A stretch of DNA of 64,000 nucleotides from Symbiodinium microadriaticum (GCA_001939145.1 LSRX01000280.1:300540-364539); one strand, 5' to 3'; positions 20,714 through 30,775 are shown, counted from the first letter of the stretch. Numbers and translations: made by a program. The notes: generated by a model not told the origin, from the letters alone.

Positions 20714-21152
20714 GTAGGGTTTAGGGTTTAGGGTTTCGGGGCTTGGGGTTTAGGGTTTCGGGTTTAGGGTTTAGGATACCTAGTTGTTTTTGTTCCAAAG
20801 AGTCGGGGAAACCTGACACAAGGATCCGGCTGGTCTGGGGTCCTTTATACTTGAAGGATCGTGGGACTTAGCAACCTGGGCAATGACTGAGCTAAGTACA
20901 GATATGAATACTGTAACCCCAACGAATGTACTTGCACTCTTACTCACTAAGTCCCATGATACCCCAGGTAAGACTATCCGGCGTTCAGAAACTCCGGTTT
21001 TCGTGGGCATAGACCGAGAGTGTGGAATGGAAAGCTTGGGGGTATATATGTCTACAAGTACGACTATTAAGGTTCAGGGTTTTGGGTTTGGGGGGTCGAC
21101 AATCTTCTGACTCTGCATGGGTAGCATAGTCCCGTGAACCCGGTCAGGCTGT

Positions 21153-21336
21153 AGTAAAGCCCAAAAAGTTGGAAACCAGATTAAGGACAACTAGTGCTGG
21201 GATTCCCTATACAGTTGGAAACCAGATTAAGGACAAATAGTGCTGGGATTCCCTACACATTACTCTTGAGGATTGAGGCTATTGGGTTTCCAACTTTGAG
21301 GCTTCTACGTTTCCAACTTTGAGGCTTCTACTATAG
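21153..21336. mobile_element. family M MITE with both arms duplicated
   Basis: The left-arm block starting GTTGGAAACCAG occurs at 21168 and 21214 (46-bp period). The right-arm block starting GTTTCCAACTTTG occurs at 21285 and 21309 (24-bp period). Confidence 0.8.
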
Positions 21337-21447
21337 ACCGCAGCCTCAGGAGGATCCATCTATCACAGCACTGTTGGCTGGAGGTAGGTATAGGTGGGGG
21401 GGGGGTGCAGGGTGCATGGGTAGGGTTAAATATCAGTATAACCACCC

Positions 21448-21488
<41 letters not shown>

Positions 21489-21570
21489 GGGGACTTATAA
21501 CTCCACTTAAAACTACCCATGAACCTCCAAGTAGGAAAATGAGCAGTCTACTTGTGTTAACCGTTCGTTA

Positions 21571-21678
21571 GGCTAGTTCTCTAAAGTCTAAATTAGGGCT
21601 TTAGGTCCCCAATGTAGTACGGCACCCTTGTAACAAAAAGGCACCCTTTTAAAGGGACCCTACTTTAGAGAACTAGCC
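21571..21678. mobile_element. family E MITE
   Basis: GGCTAGTTCTCTAAAGTC ... CTACTTTAGAGAACTAGCC inverted ends, 12 bp before exon 21691-21753. Confidence 0.8.
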
Positions 21679-21690
21679 GCTAACCTGCAG

Positions 21691-21753
21691 GATGCTAGTG
21701 GTGCTGCTGTTGGGTCCATGCTAACCCAGAGCCCCGGGGGAGGATGCAAATAG
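21691..21753 (+). CDS. terminal exon
   Basis: After GCTAACCTGCAG the frame reads DASGAAVGSMLTQSPGGGCK and TAG. Small-residue-rich tail, no domain. The family E element lies in the preceding intron. Confidence 0.5.
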   Translation, partial: DASGAAVGSMLTQSPGGGCK

Positions 21754-21767
21754 TAGAACCGCTACTT

Positions 21768-21880
21768 TGCTTACTTCCCCAACAAGCCACGAAACAAAAG
21801 AGGCTTAAACTTTCAGATTCCTACTAAATTATCATGTAAGAGCCCAACAGTTCAAAGGCTGGGTATTGGAGAACTAAGTT
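21768..21880. mobile_element. family O MITE
   Basis: GCTTACTTCCCCAACAAGCC ... GGGTATTGGAGAACTAAG. Confidence 0.75.
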
Positions 21881-22036
21881 TGGCACCCTCTACTACTGCA
21901 GAGAACAGGAACACCCTTAAGCGATCTATCTTTTGGGATCCTTTCAATTAAATGCCACAAAGGGGACCCTAAACCAAGGGCTCCTTTCGGAGGGGATGAG
22001 CCTTTGGGGCTTCCGGAATCCCGTATCCCTGCGCAG

Positions 22037-22169
22037 CCTTGAACCCAAAACCCGTGATCGATGCTGGCAAGCGGCCTGTGTCGCTTTCTACACTGTGCTC
22101 GGACTCTTCCATGCCGCATCCGCAGGGCCAAGGCGAACGAAACTTTCACCCCGAAGTTGCAGAGCTTGA
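22037..22169 (+). CDS. terminal exon with hydrophobic segment
   Basis: After CCCTGCGCAG the frame reads LEPKTRDRCWQAACVAFYTV, then LGLFHAASAGPRRTKLSPRS, and ends CRA, TGA. The ACVAFYTVLGLF part could sit in a membrane. The opposite strand is also partly open. No family recognised. Confidence 0.5.
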
Positions 22170-22460
22170 ACTCAAGGGCCTACCCCAAAACCCTAAACCC
22201 TTATAAGCCCTAAACTTGCCTTAAACCCTCATGAACCCTAAATAAAAAAGAAAATTGTCCCGAACTGAACCCCAAGTGCTGGCGGCCCGAAATTCTTGAT
22301 CTGTCAAAGATTATAAAGGCCGAAACAAGTAAAGCATAATATGTGATGTTCTGTCATGCCAGAAATACAAGGAGGAGCCCTTAGAAGTGATATTGCTACT
22401 TATTCAGGCTGCTGTATAGATTACCATTTGCGGATTTGGGGCTTTCACGGTATGGTGCAG

Positions 22461-22568
22461 ACCTACGAACGAACAGGCCCTGCTTTCCTGACCGGGGCAT
22501 GCTTTATTTCGGGGATTCGGGGTTCGCAATCCGCGGCAGAGCCCAACACCGAAACCACGGTCGTCTGA
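22461..22568 (+). CDS. terminal exon
   Basis: After GGTATGGTGCAG the frame reads TYERTGPAFLTGACFISGIR, then GSQSAAEPNTETTVV and TGA. It remains open upstream, so the acceptor is a choice. No family recognised. Confidence 0.45.
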   Translation, partial: TYERTGPAFLTGACFISGIRGSQSAAEPNTETTVV

Positions 22569-22790
22569 ACCTCAGAACCTTATAAGGCAGGAACTTGCTC
22601 AAGATACCCAGGGTCTTTGTTAGCGTTCTTTATATGAACCCGAATATGTTTTTTTTGGTTGCGGGCGGGGTGGTTATAGGCCCAAGGTTTCGAAATCAGG
22701 TTCCCTAAACGCTAAACCCCAAAACCTGCACCCTATATAACCCCTAGACATTACTCCCCAAACCTTAACTAGAACCTGAACCCCGAAGCC

Positions 22791-22866
22791 CTAAATTAAG
22801 GGTTTTGGGTTTCTAGGGGGAAGTCGCTTGGCGTCGAAAACTGTGACCGAGGACTCAAATGAAGGG
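22791..22866 (-). CDS. terminal exon
   Basis: On the minus strand, acceptor TCGGCTTGCAG, then PSFESSVTVFDAKRLPPRNP, KPLI and TAG. Good codon composition; no family recognised. Confidence 0.45.
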
Positions 22867-23310
22867 CTGCAAGCCGAAGATTAGGAGGTTCCCTAAACCA
22901 TAAACCCCAAACCCTAGACCCTAGACCCTAAACCCTAAAACCCCAAACCCTAAACCCTAAGCCCCTTCAACCCCAAACCCTAAACCCTAGACCCTAAACA
23001 CCACCCAAACCATCGGCATAGAGGCCCGGAGAGTGAACATATAGCCCAGCCTTACGCCCCGACACCTTGTAAGTTAAGACATACGTACCCATTACACCAG
23101 GGTTTAGGGTTTAGGGTTTAGAGTTTAGGGTTTCGGGAATGCTCCTTCGGACCCAGAAACAAAATGAGGAGAACCCAACCGCTTTGAGTGAGGCATCGGC
23201 TATCCAAAGTCTCATCGGTGGTGTGTACTGCGAATCTCACAACAGAAGCCCCTCAAACCTAAAACCCTAAACCCTAAACCCTAAACCGAAGGCCCTGAAC
23301 CCTAAACAAG

Positions 23311-23385
23311 ACACAACCCGTGGTCCAAGAAGTGCGAGCGCCCGCTGATGCTGCGAAGTGGCTGGGCCTGTCTGATCTGGGCTGA
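23311..23385 (+). CDS. terminal exon
   Basis: After CCTAAACAAG the frame reads TQPVVQEVRAPADAAKWLGL, then SDLG and TGA; a family G MITE follows at once. A second frame (NPWSKKCERPLMLRSG...) is also open, so the frame is uncertain. Confidence 0.4.
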   Translation, partial: TQPVVQEVRAPADAAKWLGLSDLG

Positions 23386-23387
23386 AG

Positions 23388-23498
23388 GCCCAGAGACTCC
23401 AATATCCCCTTTATTTTGGAATATACCTTAAAATTATAAAGGATCCCTAATATGATTTAAGGTATATTCCTTAATTAAGGGATATTGGAGTCACTGGG
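23388..23498. mobile_element. family G MITE
   Basis: AGACTCCAATATCCCC ... GGGATATTGGAGTC inverted ends around AAGGTATATTCCTTAATTA arms. Confidence 0.8.
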
Positions 23499-23561
23499 GG
23501 CTTCAAACACTTTGGTTGAGTGACTCCAGGGGCCGAACAAAAGCTTTAAACTTTAAGCCAC

Positions 23562-23654
23562 CCATAGGCTCCATAGTAGTTCCCCTTTTGGGACTAGCTT
23601 ATAAAATCCTAAATACAGAACACAAAAAGGAACTACTATGGAGCCTATGGGTAG
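23562..23654. mobile_element. family H' MITE
   Basis: CACCCATAGGCTCCATAGTAG ... CTACTATGGAGCCTATGGGTAG. Subfamily of H with CTCCATAG in place of CCCCTAAG; others at 5593 and 41811. Confidence 0.85.
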
Positions 23655-24426
23655 GGTTTAGGGTTGCCCTTGAACCGTCAGGCCCAAACCCACACACTAA
23701 GCCCAAAGAAGCCCAAAAAACAGAAGAANCTAAGAGTCCTTCAACTGGGTTCTTGTTAAAGGATTGAATTAAAGTTACCATAATAGGGATACCATATTAT
23801 CTACTAGGGATCCCTAGTATGGTAGCTTAAACCCTGAGCCCTAAACCCTTAAAGGGAACCCTAGGAACCCCTATAGATTCTATAGATCCCTATTACGGTA
23901 ACTTAAATCAAATCCCTTAGCAAGAGCCCAGTCAAAAGGTAGGTTCCCGAGGAGTCATCAAGTCTTGGGTGTAGGGGTTTAGGGGTTTAGGGGTTTAGAC
24001 TTCTTAGGGCTTTAGGGTTTACGGGTTTAGGGATTTAGGGGTGTGGGGTTTACGGGTTTAGGGTTTAGGGGTTTAGGGGTTTAGGCTTGCGGTTTAAGGG
24101 GTTAGGGTCGGGTTGTATATACAAGGGCCGTTCTTTCAGAGATATCACATCTAAATGGTGGGCACAGGGCTTGGGGGGATTTGTTGGAACTCTAGCTCTA
24201 CAACCCTCACACCCCAACCTAAGCCCCTAAAGCCCTAACCCAAAATCCGACAGTCTTCAAACACCCCACGGGCTGCTTGCTTCCTCCCATTTTGCAAAGA
24301 ACATAATGTAGCAATCTGATTAAGAAACTCTGGGTCTTTATAGGGGTTCTTATTATGAATCCTAATAAAATGGGGCTATAGGGCCAGGGTTTCTTAATCA
24401 GGTTCCTACATTATCTCAAATCACAG

Positions 24427-24890
24427 GGCCGTGATATTCTATTGGTGTTTTGGAAGCGCTCCGTACATGCGCTTGCGAGCGGCGACAGAGTTCACACTTT
24501 TGCACGAGTTTGCAAGGCTGCAGAATCCACGAGCGCGCGTTTAGGGTTAAGGATGTATGATCTTGAAAAAATGCACTTCAAGGCCTTAGTCCCGGCGTAA
24601 TGGATCTTATCGGGTAGAAGGACCAATCTAGGAACCAGAGCCACTTCCCCCCGCCCATGCGGACAGGAGTGGAACGTTGCACCCTAATGCCTCCAGCCAG
24701 CCATTCTTGAGCTTCTGGCTGTAAAGATCACCGCCGCTTGCATACCTCTAACCTTGTCACTTGCAGTAGTCTTCACACCACTTGCTACACTGTGGTTCGG
24801 CAGGGCCAGCATGGCGTCAAGGAAAATGCTGGTTACTTTGCAGAAGATGACACCTCCTACCACGTGCCGATAGCATGTTGGATGCTCTAA
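24427..24890 (+). CDS. three-exon gene, 3' end
   Basis: Exon 3 (24767-24890), after CTTGTCACTTGCAG, reads SLHTTCYTVVRQGQHGVKEN, then AGYFAEDDTSYHVPIACWML and TAA. Exon 2 (24667-24720), after CATGCGGACAG, reads SGTLHPNASSQPFLSFW plus CT. These two join in phase (2+1 nt) over a 46-nt intron GTAAAG...TTGCAG. Exon 1 (24427-24538), after ATCACAG, is open in two frames (starts GRDILLVFWKRSVHAL or AVIFYWCFGSAPYMRL) and ends GCGC|GTTTAGGG; its phase to exon 2 is not settled. No family recognised. Confidence 0.6.
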
Positions 24891-25059
24891 CAATTCTTTC
24901 ATAAACCGAAAACCCTACAACTTTATAGTTGGAGTCATAACGGCCTTGTGAAAAGCTTAAACCCTAAACAATCACTAAACCCGTAAACCCTAAATCCTAC
25001 ACCCCAAACCCTAAACCCTAAACCCTAACCAACCCTATGGTAGCTTAACTGAGGCTCTT

Positions 25060-25170
25060 CCTCTGGGAGCCGTTACCAGACCACCGGAAGCATCTAAAAA
25101 GTAGATCCCCTAAGTTGGGACCCTATACTACTACGGGGCACTTTAAAGGAACCCACTTAGGGGCCCTAAA
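25060..25170. mobile_element. family L element
   Basis: CCAGACCACCGGAAGCATC with GTAGATCCCCTAA arm; the right part reads AGGGGCCCTA. Related copies at 59205 and 59563 have both GGACCACCGGAAGG ends. Confidence 0.55.
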
Positions 25171-25282
25171 CCCTGAACCCTAAACCCTAAAACCCTTAAA
25201 ACCCTAAGATCCTTCTGCTGGGAACCCCTAAACCCTAAACCCTAAACAAGAACCCTTCGAACCCCTTGAAGGATCACTCCAG

Positions 25283-25322
25283 GGAGCTCGACAGTCCTGA
25301 AGTCCTCTTCAGTGCGGTTGAG
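25283..25322 (+). CDS. 40-nt internal exon
   Basis: After GATCACTCCAG the frame reads ELDSPEVLFSAVE and ends GAG|GTTAGGGG. CCCTAAA words lie left, a long TTTAGGG tract right. Too short for family assignment. Confidence 0.45.
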
Positions 25323-25610
25323 GTTAGGGGTTTAGGGTTTAGGGGCTTTGGGTTCACTAGGGTTTAGGGTTTAGGTGTTTAGGCAATTTAGGGTTGGGGG
25401 TTTAGGTACAGGTTTGGGGCATAGAGTTTATTGGGTTAGGCTTTAGGGGTCAAGGAGTTTAGGTTTAGGTACAGGTTTAGGGCTTAGAGTTTATAAGGTT
25501 AGGGTCTAGGGGCCTAGGGGTCTAGGGGGTTTAGGGTTTTAGTGTTCAGGGTTTAGGGGTTTTGGGGTTCATGAGTATTTAGGGCTCAAGGTTCATTAGG
25601 GTTTGGGGCC
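25323..25610 (+). repeat. TTTAGGG telomere-like tract
   Basis: Degenerate TTTAGGG words over about 290 bp. Confidence 0.85.
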
Positions 25611-25764
25611 TGGGGTTCATTATGACTGCCCGAAGGCTCAAAATAGCCCAAAAGCCTAATATAGTATGGCCTTTGGGCCCAAAAGCCTTAAAATATGAGT
25701 CCTTAGAGCCTTAGGGTTAGGGTTTAGGGTTTGCGGTTCCTCTGCAGGAACCGTAGAGGCGCTT

Positions 25765-25912
25765 GCTTCCCCAACTTAAGCCAGGGGAATACAAGCTTAA
25801 ACTTTCAGGTTTAGGGTTTAGGGCTTAGGGTTTAGGGTTAACAGTTTGGAGTGCTACTAAAGTCTAAGAGCCCAACAAGGTTTATAGAGGTTGGGTATTG
25901 GAGAACTGAGGG
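25765..25912. mobile_element. family O MITE interrupted by a TTTAGGG tract
   Basis: Ends CTTGCTTCCCCAACTTAAG and GGGTATTGGAGAACTGAG. About 35 bp of TTTAGGG words interrupt the AAACTTTCAG core at about 25820-25855. Confidence 0.75.
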
Positions 25913-25931
25913 CGCTTGCTTGGACCCCCAG

Positions 25932-26465
25932 CCAACTCCTCCGCCCACAAGGACGCGACGAGCACTTCAAGGCCTTCAAGCAGGAGGGTAGTTTTTGTTG
26001 AATCAGGGTCCCTGTTTAAGTCCCCAATATAGTACGGCATCCTAAAACCTAAACCCTAAACCTAATGAACCCTAAAACCCTAAAAACCCTGAACCCTAAA
26101 CCCCACACCCCTAAACCCCTAAAGCCCTAAACCCGAAACCCTAAACCCCTTAAACCCTACACCCCTAAACCCGAAACCCCTAAACCCTAAAAACCCTATA
26201 AACCCTATAAACCCTATAAACCCTATAAACCCTATAAGCCCTATAAACCCCATAAACCCTATAAACCCTCTACACCCCTAAACCCTAAAACCTTATAAAC
26301 CCTATAAACCCTAAACTCTACACTCCTAAACCCTACTACACTCCTAAACCCTAAAAAACCTTATAAACCCTATAAACCCTATAAGCCCTATAAGCCCTAT
26401 AAACCCTATAAACCCCTAAACCCACTCTAATTCAGAGAACTACCCAGGGGTTTCGGGCTGCTTAG
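25932..26465 (+). CDS. two exons around a family E element
   Basis: Exon 25932-25987 (after GGACCCCCAG) reads QLLRPQGRDEHFKAFKQE plus 1 nt. Its donor GAGG|GTAGTT is the tip of a family E element. The element's far end gives ACTACCCAG, after which an 18-nt piece (26448-26465) reads GVSGCL in phase up to G|GTTTAGGG. The first exon is convincing; the second is short and only plausible. Confidence 0.45.
25986..26445. mobile_element. family E MITE split by a CCCTAAA/CCCTATAAA array
   Basis: The ends GGGTAGTTTTTGTTGAATC and TAATTCAGAGAACTACCC belong to one family E element. Its core after TATAGTACGGCATCC is interrupted by about 380 bp of CCCTAAA and ACCCTATAA words. Confidence 0.8.
26043..26423 (-). 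repeat. CCCTAAA and CCCTATAAA array
   Basis: Telomere-like words with a locally amplified 9-mer CCCTATAAA. Confidence 0.95.
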
Positions 26466-26469
26466 GTTT

Positions 26470-27500
26470 AGGGACCCTCGGGCTGTAGGGCTTTTTTTGG
26501 GGCTCCTTTAAGGGTTCTGTCAGGGTTTAGGGGTTTAGGCTTTGGGGTTTGGGGTTTGGGGTTTAGGGTTTAGGCTTTGGGGTTTGGGGTTTGGGGTTTA
26601 GGGTTTAGGGTTTAGGGCGGATTCCATACAGGCCTTGGGGGCTTTCAGGCTTTTGGGAATGGTGCTTGAAAAAGGTGGGTTCTCGGGGTTGAGGTATCGG
26701 GTTTACGATTGTATGGATTTTTCGGTTTAGGGCTTGGGGGTTTACAGTGCGGGTTAGGAGTTCAGCGTCTTCCAACTAGGGCTTGGGCTTGTGGGTTTGA
26801 CTTGGATGGAAAGAGGTCCGTTGAACGGGAATGGATTCTGCTGGACACGATCTATGAGGGGTCTATTGGGGGGTTTAGGGATCATGGGACTCGGCATTAT
26901 GGGCTGTAGAGTTTAGGGTGTAGGGGTTAGGGTTTAGGGTGTAGAGGCTTGGAGAGGAGTATGGGACTTAGTAAGTAAGAGTTATAAGGCATCATTATAG
27001 GGTTGCTATGAGGGTACTGAAAGAGATCTATGGGGTTTTAAGGCTTTAGGGACTTAGCAAGGAAGGCTGCAAGTACCCCTAATTGGGTTTAGAAGTGCTT
27101 ATAAAAACTATAGTTGCCTTATTTTCTAACTTTAGTTGCTAAGTCGTACAACCCTTCACGTGCTATGTCGTGAATAAGGAGAGTAGAGATCCTAAACAAC
27201 AACAACCCCTCCGTCAGCCTTCGTTTATGCAGTACCCATAGGCCCCTAAGTAGCTCCTTTTGGGATTACCTTATAGGATTCTAAATGTAAACCATAAAAT
27301 GGAACTACTTAGGGGCGTAACCTTCTGGTTCCTAATTGTGTTACCCGGCCCCTAGGTGCTGAGTTCATAAACCTCATGAAAGGCGTAAACACTCATTTCT
27401 GCAGGGGCTAATCTTGTTACCGCCCCAAAAGTGTAAAGTGCGTTTGTTCAGCTAACTATGTTATACCACCCCGACTTCTATTATATCTAAACCCGAAAAA
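26470..27500. other. stretch without a supported gene
   Basis: TTTAGGG words (26520-26620), a G-rich segment with a non-credible 66-codon ORF, a family H MITE (27234-27320) and a family P-like element (27357-27465). Confidence 0.4.
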
Positions 27501-27512
27501 GTGTAACCCGAC

Positions 27513-27599
27513 ATATCCAAACTCCCGGCCGAGCCTCGAAGCAACGGCTGAGGCTCTTCCCAGGCCTCTGTGTCTTCGCTTGTAGGCTTCGTCTTGGTT
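27513..27599 (-). CDS. 87-nt internal exon, basic
   Basis: On the minus strand, acceptor CCACCTCAAG, then exactly 29 codons: NQDEAYKRRHRGLGRASAVA, SRLGREFGY, and donor TAT|GTCGGG. Phase 0 at both ends. GC-ending codons support it. No family recognised. Confidence 0.5.
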
Positions 27600-27636
27600 C
27601 TTGAGGTGGGGTGGGGGCAGGGGGGAGATCGGAAGA

Positions 27637-27700
27637 NNNNNNNNNNNNNNNNNNNNNNNNNNNNNNNNNNNNNNNNNNNNNNNNNNNNNNNNNNNNNNNN
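27637..27700. other. assembly gap (N run) next to adapter-like sequence
   Basis: 64 N. The last 11 bases before it (27626-27636) are AGATCGGAAGA, identical to the start of the common Illumina adapter. Confidence 0.95.
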
Positions 27701-28278
27701 GGGAGGATAGCGTGCGCTTCGGGCTGAGGGTTGCTTGAGGGTGTAGGGTTGGGATTTGTATGCTCATGGCGCGTACCTGCGAAGACCAGGCACCAGATAT
27801 AGTTAACACCAGTAGATGGTAATCTAGCAACCTGACTAAGAACGCACCGACTGAAAATGAACGAGGAAAATAACAGGATCCATGTTGAGATGACGTACTA
27901 AGTCTACTGGTCCTAGGGATGAGTGTTGATCAGCTTCGTATGTTGGTGGCAGCCATGCTGCTCACAGTTATGAGACGTGAGTAGCCACCACCACCATCGC
28001 CTCCACCATCATCACCACCACCACAACAACAACACCGATGTCGACATGACAGTGCGGTGACAATACAAGCAGCAACAATGCAAGAAGTTTCAACTCGAAA
28101 CAAGAGGAACCAATCGCAACACACAAAGAAACAGTAGGCTCCAGATTTGTTGATCATGGGACTGCAGTGTGCAGCACTGTAGAAACCTTAATGCTTGGAA
28201 TAGGGCTTGAAGATGTTTTGAAACATAGAAGTATAGGGATGTGAAAAATCACTTTTGGATCCACCAAAATTTCTTCAG

Positions 28279-28645
28279 GCTCCTGCACTATCGTCAACAC
28301 CCCCGAACCCCCCCACTCCCACAAGACAAACCGGTTCAGGCCAATCTGCCTCGCAAAGCGGTGTCACCTGCGGTAGCTCTCCGCGAGCCACCTGGCTAAG
28401 ACATCTGGGACTTTCCGAAAACTAGGAAGCCTTGTTTTGGGGTCCTTATAGTAGGGATCCTACTATTAAGGGTTTTTTTGGGGGTCTCCTTATTCTAACA
28501 CCAATCGCTGGGTCCTTTGGACCTTTGATTAAGGCGCAAGTATATCCACCACGGCACCTAGAAACCCCTTCCAAATGCTAAGTGTTCAGAGCTTCTACGA
28601 ACCGTCAGTAAACCCACAAAGCTAAGATCCCACGGTCCTAGCTAA
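28279..28645 (+). CDS. Pro/Ser/Thr-rich exon and a following terminal exon
   Basis: Exon 28279-28372 (after TTTCTTCAG) reads APALSSTPPNPPTPTRQTGS, then GQSASQSGVTC plus 1 nt, with donor TGCG|GTAGCT. Exon 28562 onward (after CGGCACCTAG) in phase gives ETPSKC and a stop. Read in phase 0 instead it gives KPLPNAKCSELLRTVSKPTK, LRSHGPS and TAA at 28643-28645. A family F half element (28409-28500) lies between. No family recognised. Confidence 0.45.
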
Positions 28646-28932
28646 GTTCCAAGCAGTATACTTATTGAGGCCCATATAGTCATACAGATGAAACATGGTT
28701 AAAGATTCATCAAACGTTTCATCACCCTTACAGCCCTGCGAATAGATACAGGTGTCCTATAAAGACCCGAATACAGACGCTTGACTAGTTTTACCCTACA
28801 AGGCTATCTAATTATCTAACCGCTGACGTGCTGAGATGCTCTCCCTTACTGTATGCCTATAACTCTCTTTACCTACAGTTTAGCAGCCATTACTCCTAAA
28901 TTAGTAGGTAGACCCCAAAAAACTGTAGGTAC

Positions 28933-29043
28933 CTAGAGTCCCAGGAATACATTCTGCCGTGCGCCCCACTTGGCCTTTCCCGTGGCGGTCAGGGGCAGCG
29001 CTGCGGTCAGAATGAAGCGCTGGGGACGCATGGCCCGAGGCAC
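28933..29043 (-). CDS. terminal exon of an AMP-binding (adenylate-forming) enzyme-like gene
   Basis: On the minus strand, after CCCCTGAAG, 36 codons and TAG: VPRAMRPQRFILTAALPLTA then TGKAKWGARQNVFLGL. The pattern P-x2-F-x4-LPLTATGK matches the C-terminal A10 motif of acyl-CoA synthetases and related AMP-binding enzymes, whose invariant Lys contacts the adenylate; here it is Lys 23 of the exon. Family members usually have Arg or Lys soon after, here Lys 25. The rest of the gene is not in view. The match is seen; the function is by family, and the substrate is unknown. Confidence 0.6.
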   Translation of the reverse strand: MPRAMRPQRFILTAALPLTATGKAKWGARQNVFLGL

Positions 29044-29093
29044 CTTCAGGGGCTTTAGGGTTTAGGGGGTTTAGGGAGTTTAGGGTTTACTTA

Positions 29094-29192
29094 GACCCCA
29101 AAGATCCTATCTTTTTCAGGACCTATATAAGGAAATCATAATAAGGAACCCTAAAAAAAGGTAGGTTCTTTGGGGTCCAGGTAGGGTTTTGG
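29094..29192. mobile_element. family I MITE
   Basis: GACCCCAAAGATCCTATC ... GGTAGGTTCTTTGGGGTC inverted ends. Confidence 0.8.
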
Positions 29193-29199
29193 GGATTTC

Positions 29200-29703
29200 T
29201 GCTCTTGTGGTTCACAGTAGACATGCCCACTCCACAGCGCGGTAAGCTGACTTTCAGCACATTGCACAACGTCAACAATTAAACGTCGATTATCAACCCA
29301 TTACAAACGGAACCCCAAAGCGTTGATACTTAAGTCATCTTAAGTCCAACCCCAGCTTCAACCCTGCATAGTCCGAACTGGAAGGTCAGATGCTTCTTCT
29401 GGGCCTATGTCGGTATTGCCATAGGTACACCGGAATAGATCCACGTTAGGCAGCATGTCAGTTGAAAGTTGGCCTGTGAGAAGCCAACTGGGGATCTGAA
29501 TTAGTCAGCTGAATATTAAATTGAAGCATCACAGCGCAGCTGCACTGTCTGTGAATATGTGCCAATAAGATATGCAAGTATACTGTAGAGTATCATGCCT
29601 TCTCATTCAGCAAAATAGGTCGTAGATGCTTGGATGTGAGGACACCTTGATGACGGCTACTAGAATTAAGATCTGAATTGATGCACACAGAGAGAAACAG
29701 AGA

Positions 29704-29741
<38 letters not shown>

Positions 29742-29764
29742 NTGCACACAGAGAGAAACAGAGA

Positions 29765-29816
<52 letters not shown>

Positions 29817-30215
29817 CAGAGAGATAAGGGAGACGAAGATTGACGGGGAACAGAGACAGAGAAACAGAGAGGGAGAGACAAACAGAAAGCCGGAGAAGTA
29901 GAGAGCATAAGCCGGATTGCAGAATCGACAGCAACAGCATTCCACAGACACAGTCAGGAAAGACAGGGAAAGCCACAACAACTCACAAAAGACATCCATC
30001 AACCCTGACAAGCAGTTCAACCATAAAGCTGAGATTAATCCTAAACCCTACACCCTAAACCTCTAAACCCTAAACCCTAAAACCCTTAACCCTAAACCGA
30101 TGCCCACAGCCAGAAACCTCAACCCCGAACTCCTGAGCCCTTCAATCCCTCAGAGAAAACCCCATTAAGGCGTTTTCTGTGGTGAAGTTCATGTAATCAA
30201 GAAAAGTCAAGAAAA
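29200..30215. other. single-copy stretch with a GA microsatellite
   Basis: No telomere-like tract until 30040. Contains two (GA)n tracts (29695-29820) joined at a single N (29742). ORFs here are Leu/Ser or Arg/Glu low complexity and are not called. A 24-nt open piece ending CGCG|GTAAGC near 29250 was seen but is too short. Confidence 0.5.
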
Positions 30216-30221
30216 GTCCGA

Positions 30222-30345
30222 GAGAGCCCAATAATTACCCCTTAACTAAGGAACATATACCTTATATCATAGTGGCCTTAAGTACTCAGATTTAAGGCAT
30301 ATACTCCTTAATTAAGGGGTCTTTGGGGTAATTTCTCTAGACCCT
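30222..30345. mobile_element. family G MITE
   Basis: GAGAGCCCAATAATTACCCC ... GGGGTAATTTCTC inverted ends. Confidence 0.7.
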
Positions 30346-30449
30346 CCATCTACTCTCTATAAGACCCAAAGTACCCTGAATTTGGGACCATATACCCCTC
30401 TTTGAGGGTACTTGGAGGGTCCTGGATGAAAGTTACAGAGGTTTGCCAG

Positions 30450-30775
30450 ATGCGTCTCGATGACGTGCCTTCTTCTCGGATAGATAGCGGAGCACATCGC
30501 CTAGAGAATTGGTGGTTCAGGTTAAGAGCCTTACTTCCCCAAGAAGCCACGAAATACAAGGTTAAACTTTCAGATTGCTACTAAATTATACGATCCCAAA
30601 AAGTTTAAGGGTTGTGTATTGGAGAATTAAGGCTGAGCTTTTGGTTCAGGGTTCTCTTTCCCGACTTCTTTGCGCTCACCCGATTCAGGATCTGAAAAGC
30701 CTTTTGGGAACTCTTGGGTGCTTTGGGTGCATCTACTTGGGGGTGGTGACGACAGTCACTGCTTTAGGGCTTTAG
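30450..30775 (+). CDS. two exons, the second with a hydrophobic helix
   Basis: Exon 30450-30520 (after GTTTGCCAG, donor CAG|GTTAAG) reads MRLDDVPSSRIDSGAHRLEN, then WWF plus 2 nt. Exon 30689-30775 (after CCGATTCAG) reads DLKSLLGTLGCFGCIYLGVV, then TTVTALGL and TAG; LLGTLGCFGCIYLGVV is a likely membrane helix. A family O MITE fills the intron. In strict phase the second exon would stop at once, so the two may belong to different splice forms or need another exon. Confidence 0.5.
30528..30640. mobile_element. family O MITE
   Basis: CCTTACTTCCCCAAGAAGCC ... TGTGTATTGGAGAATTAAGG. Confidence 0.75.

Noticed and set aside
29593-30058. Leu/Ser and Arg/Glu ORFs
   Set aside because: Translation of (GA)n with an N inside; no splice support.
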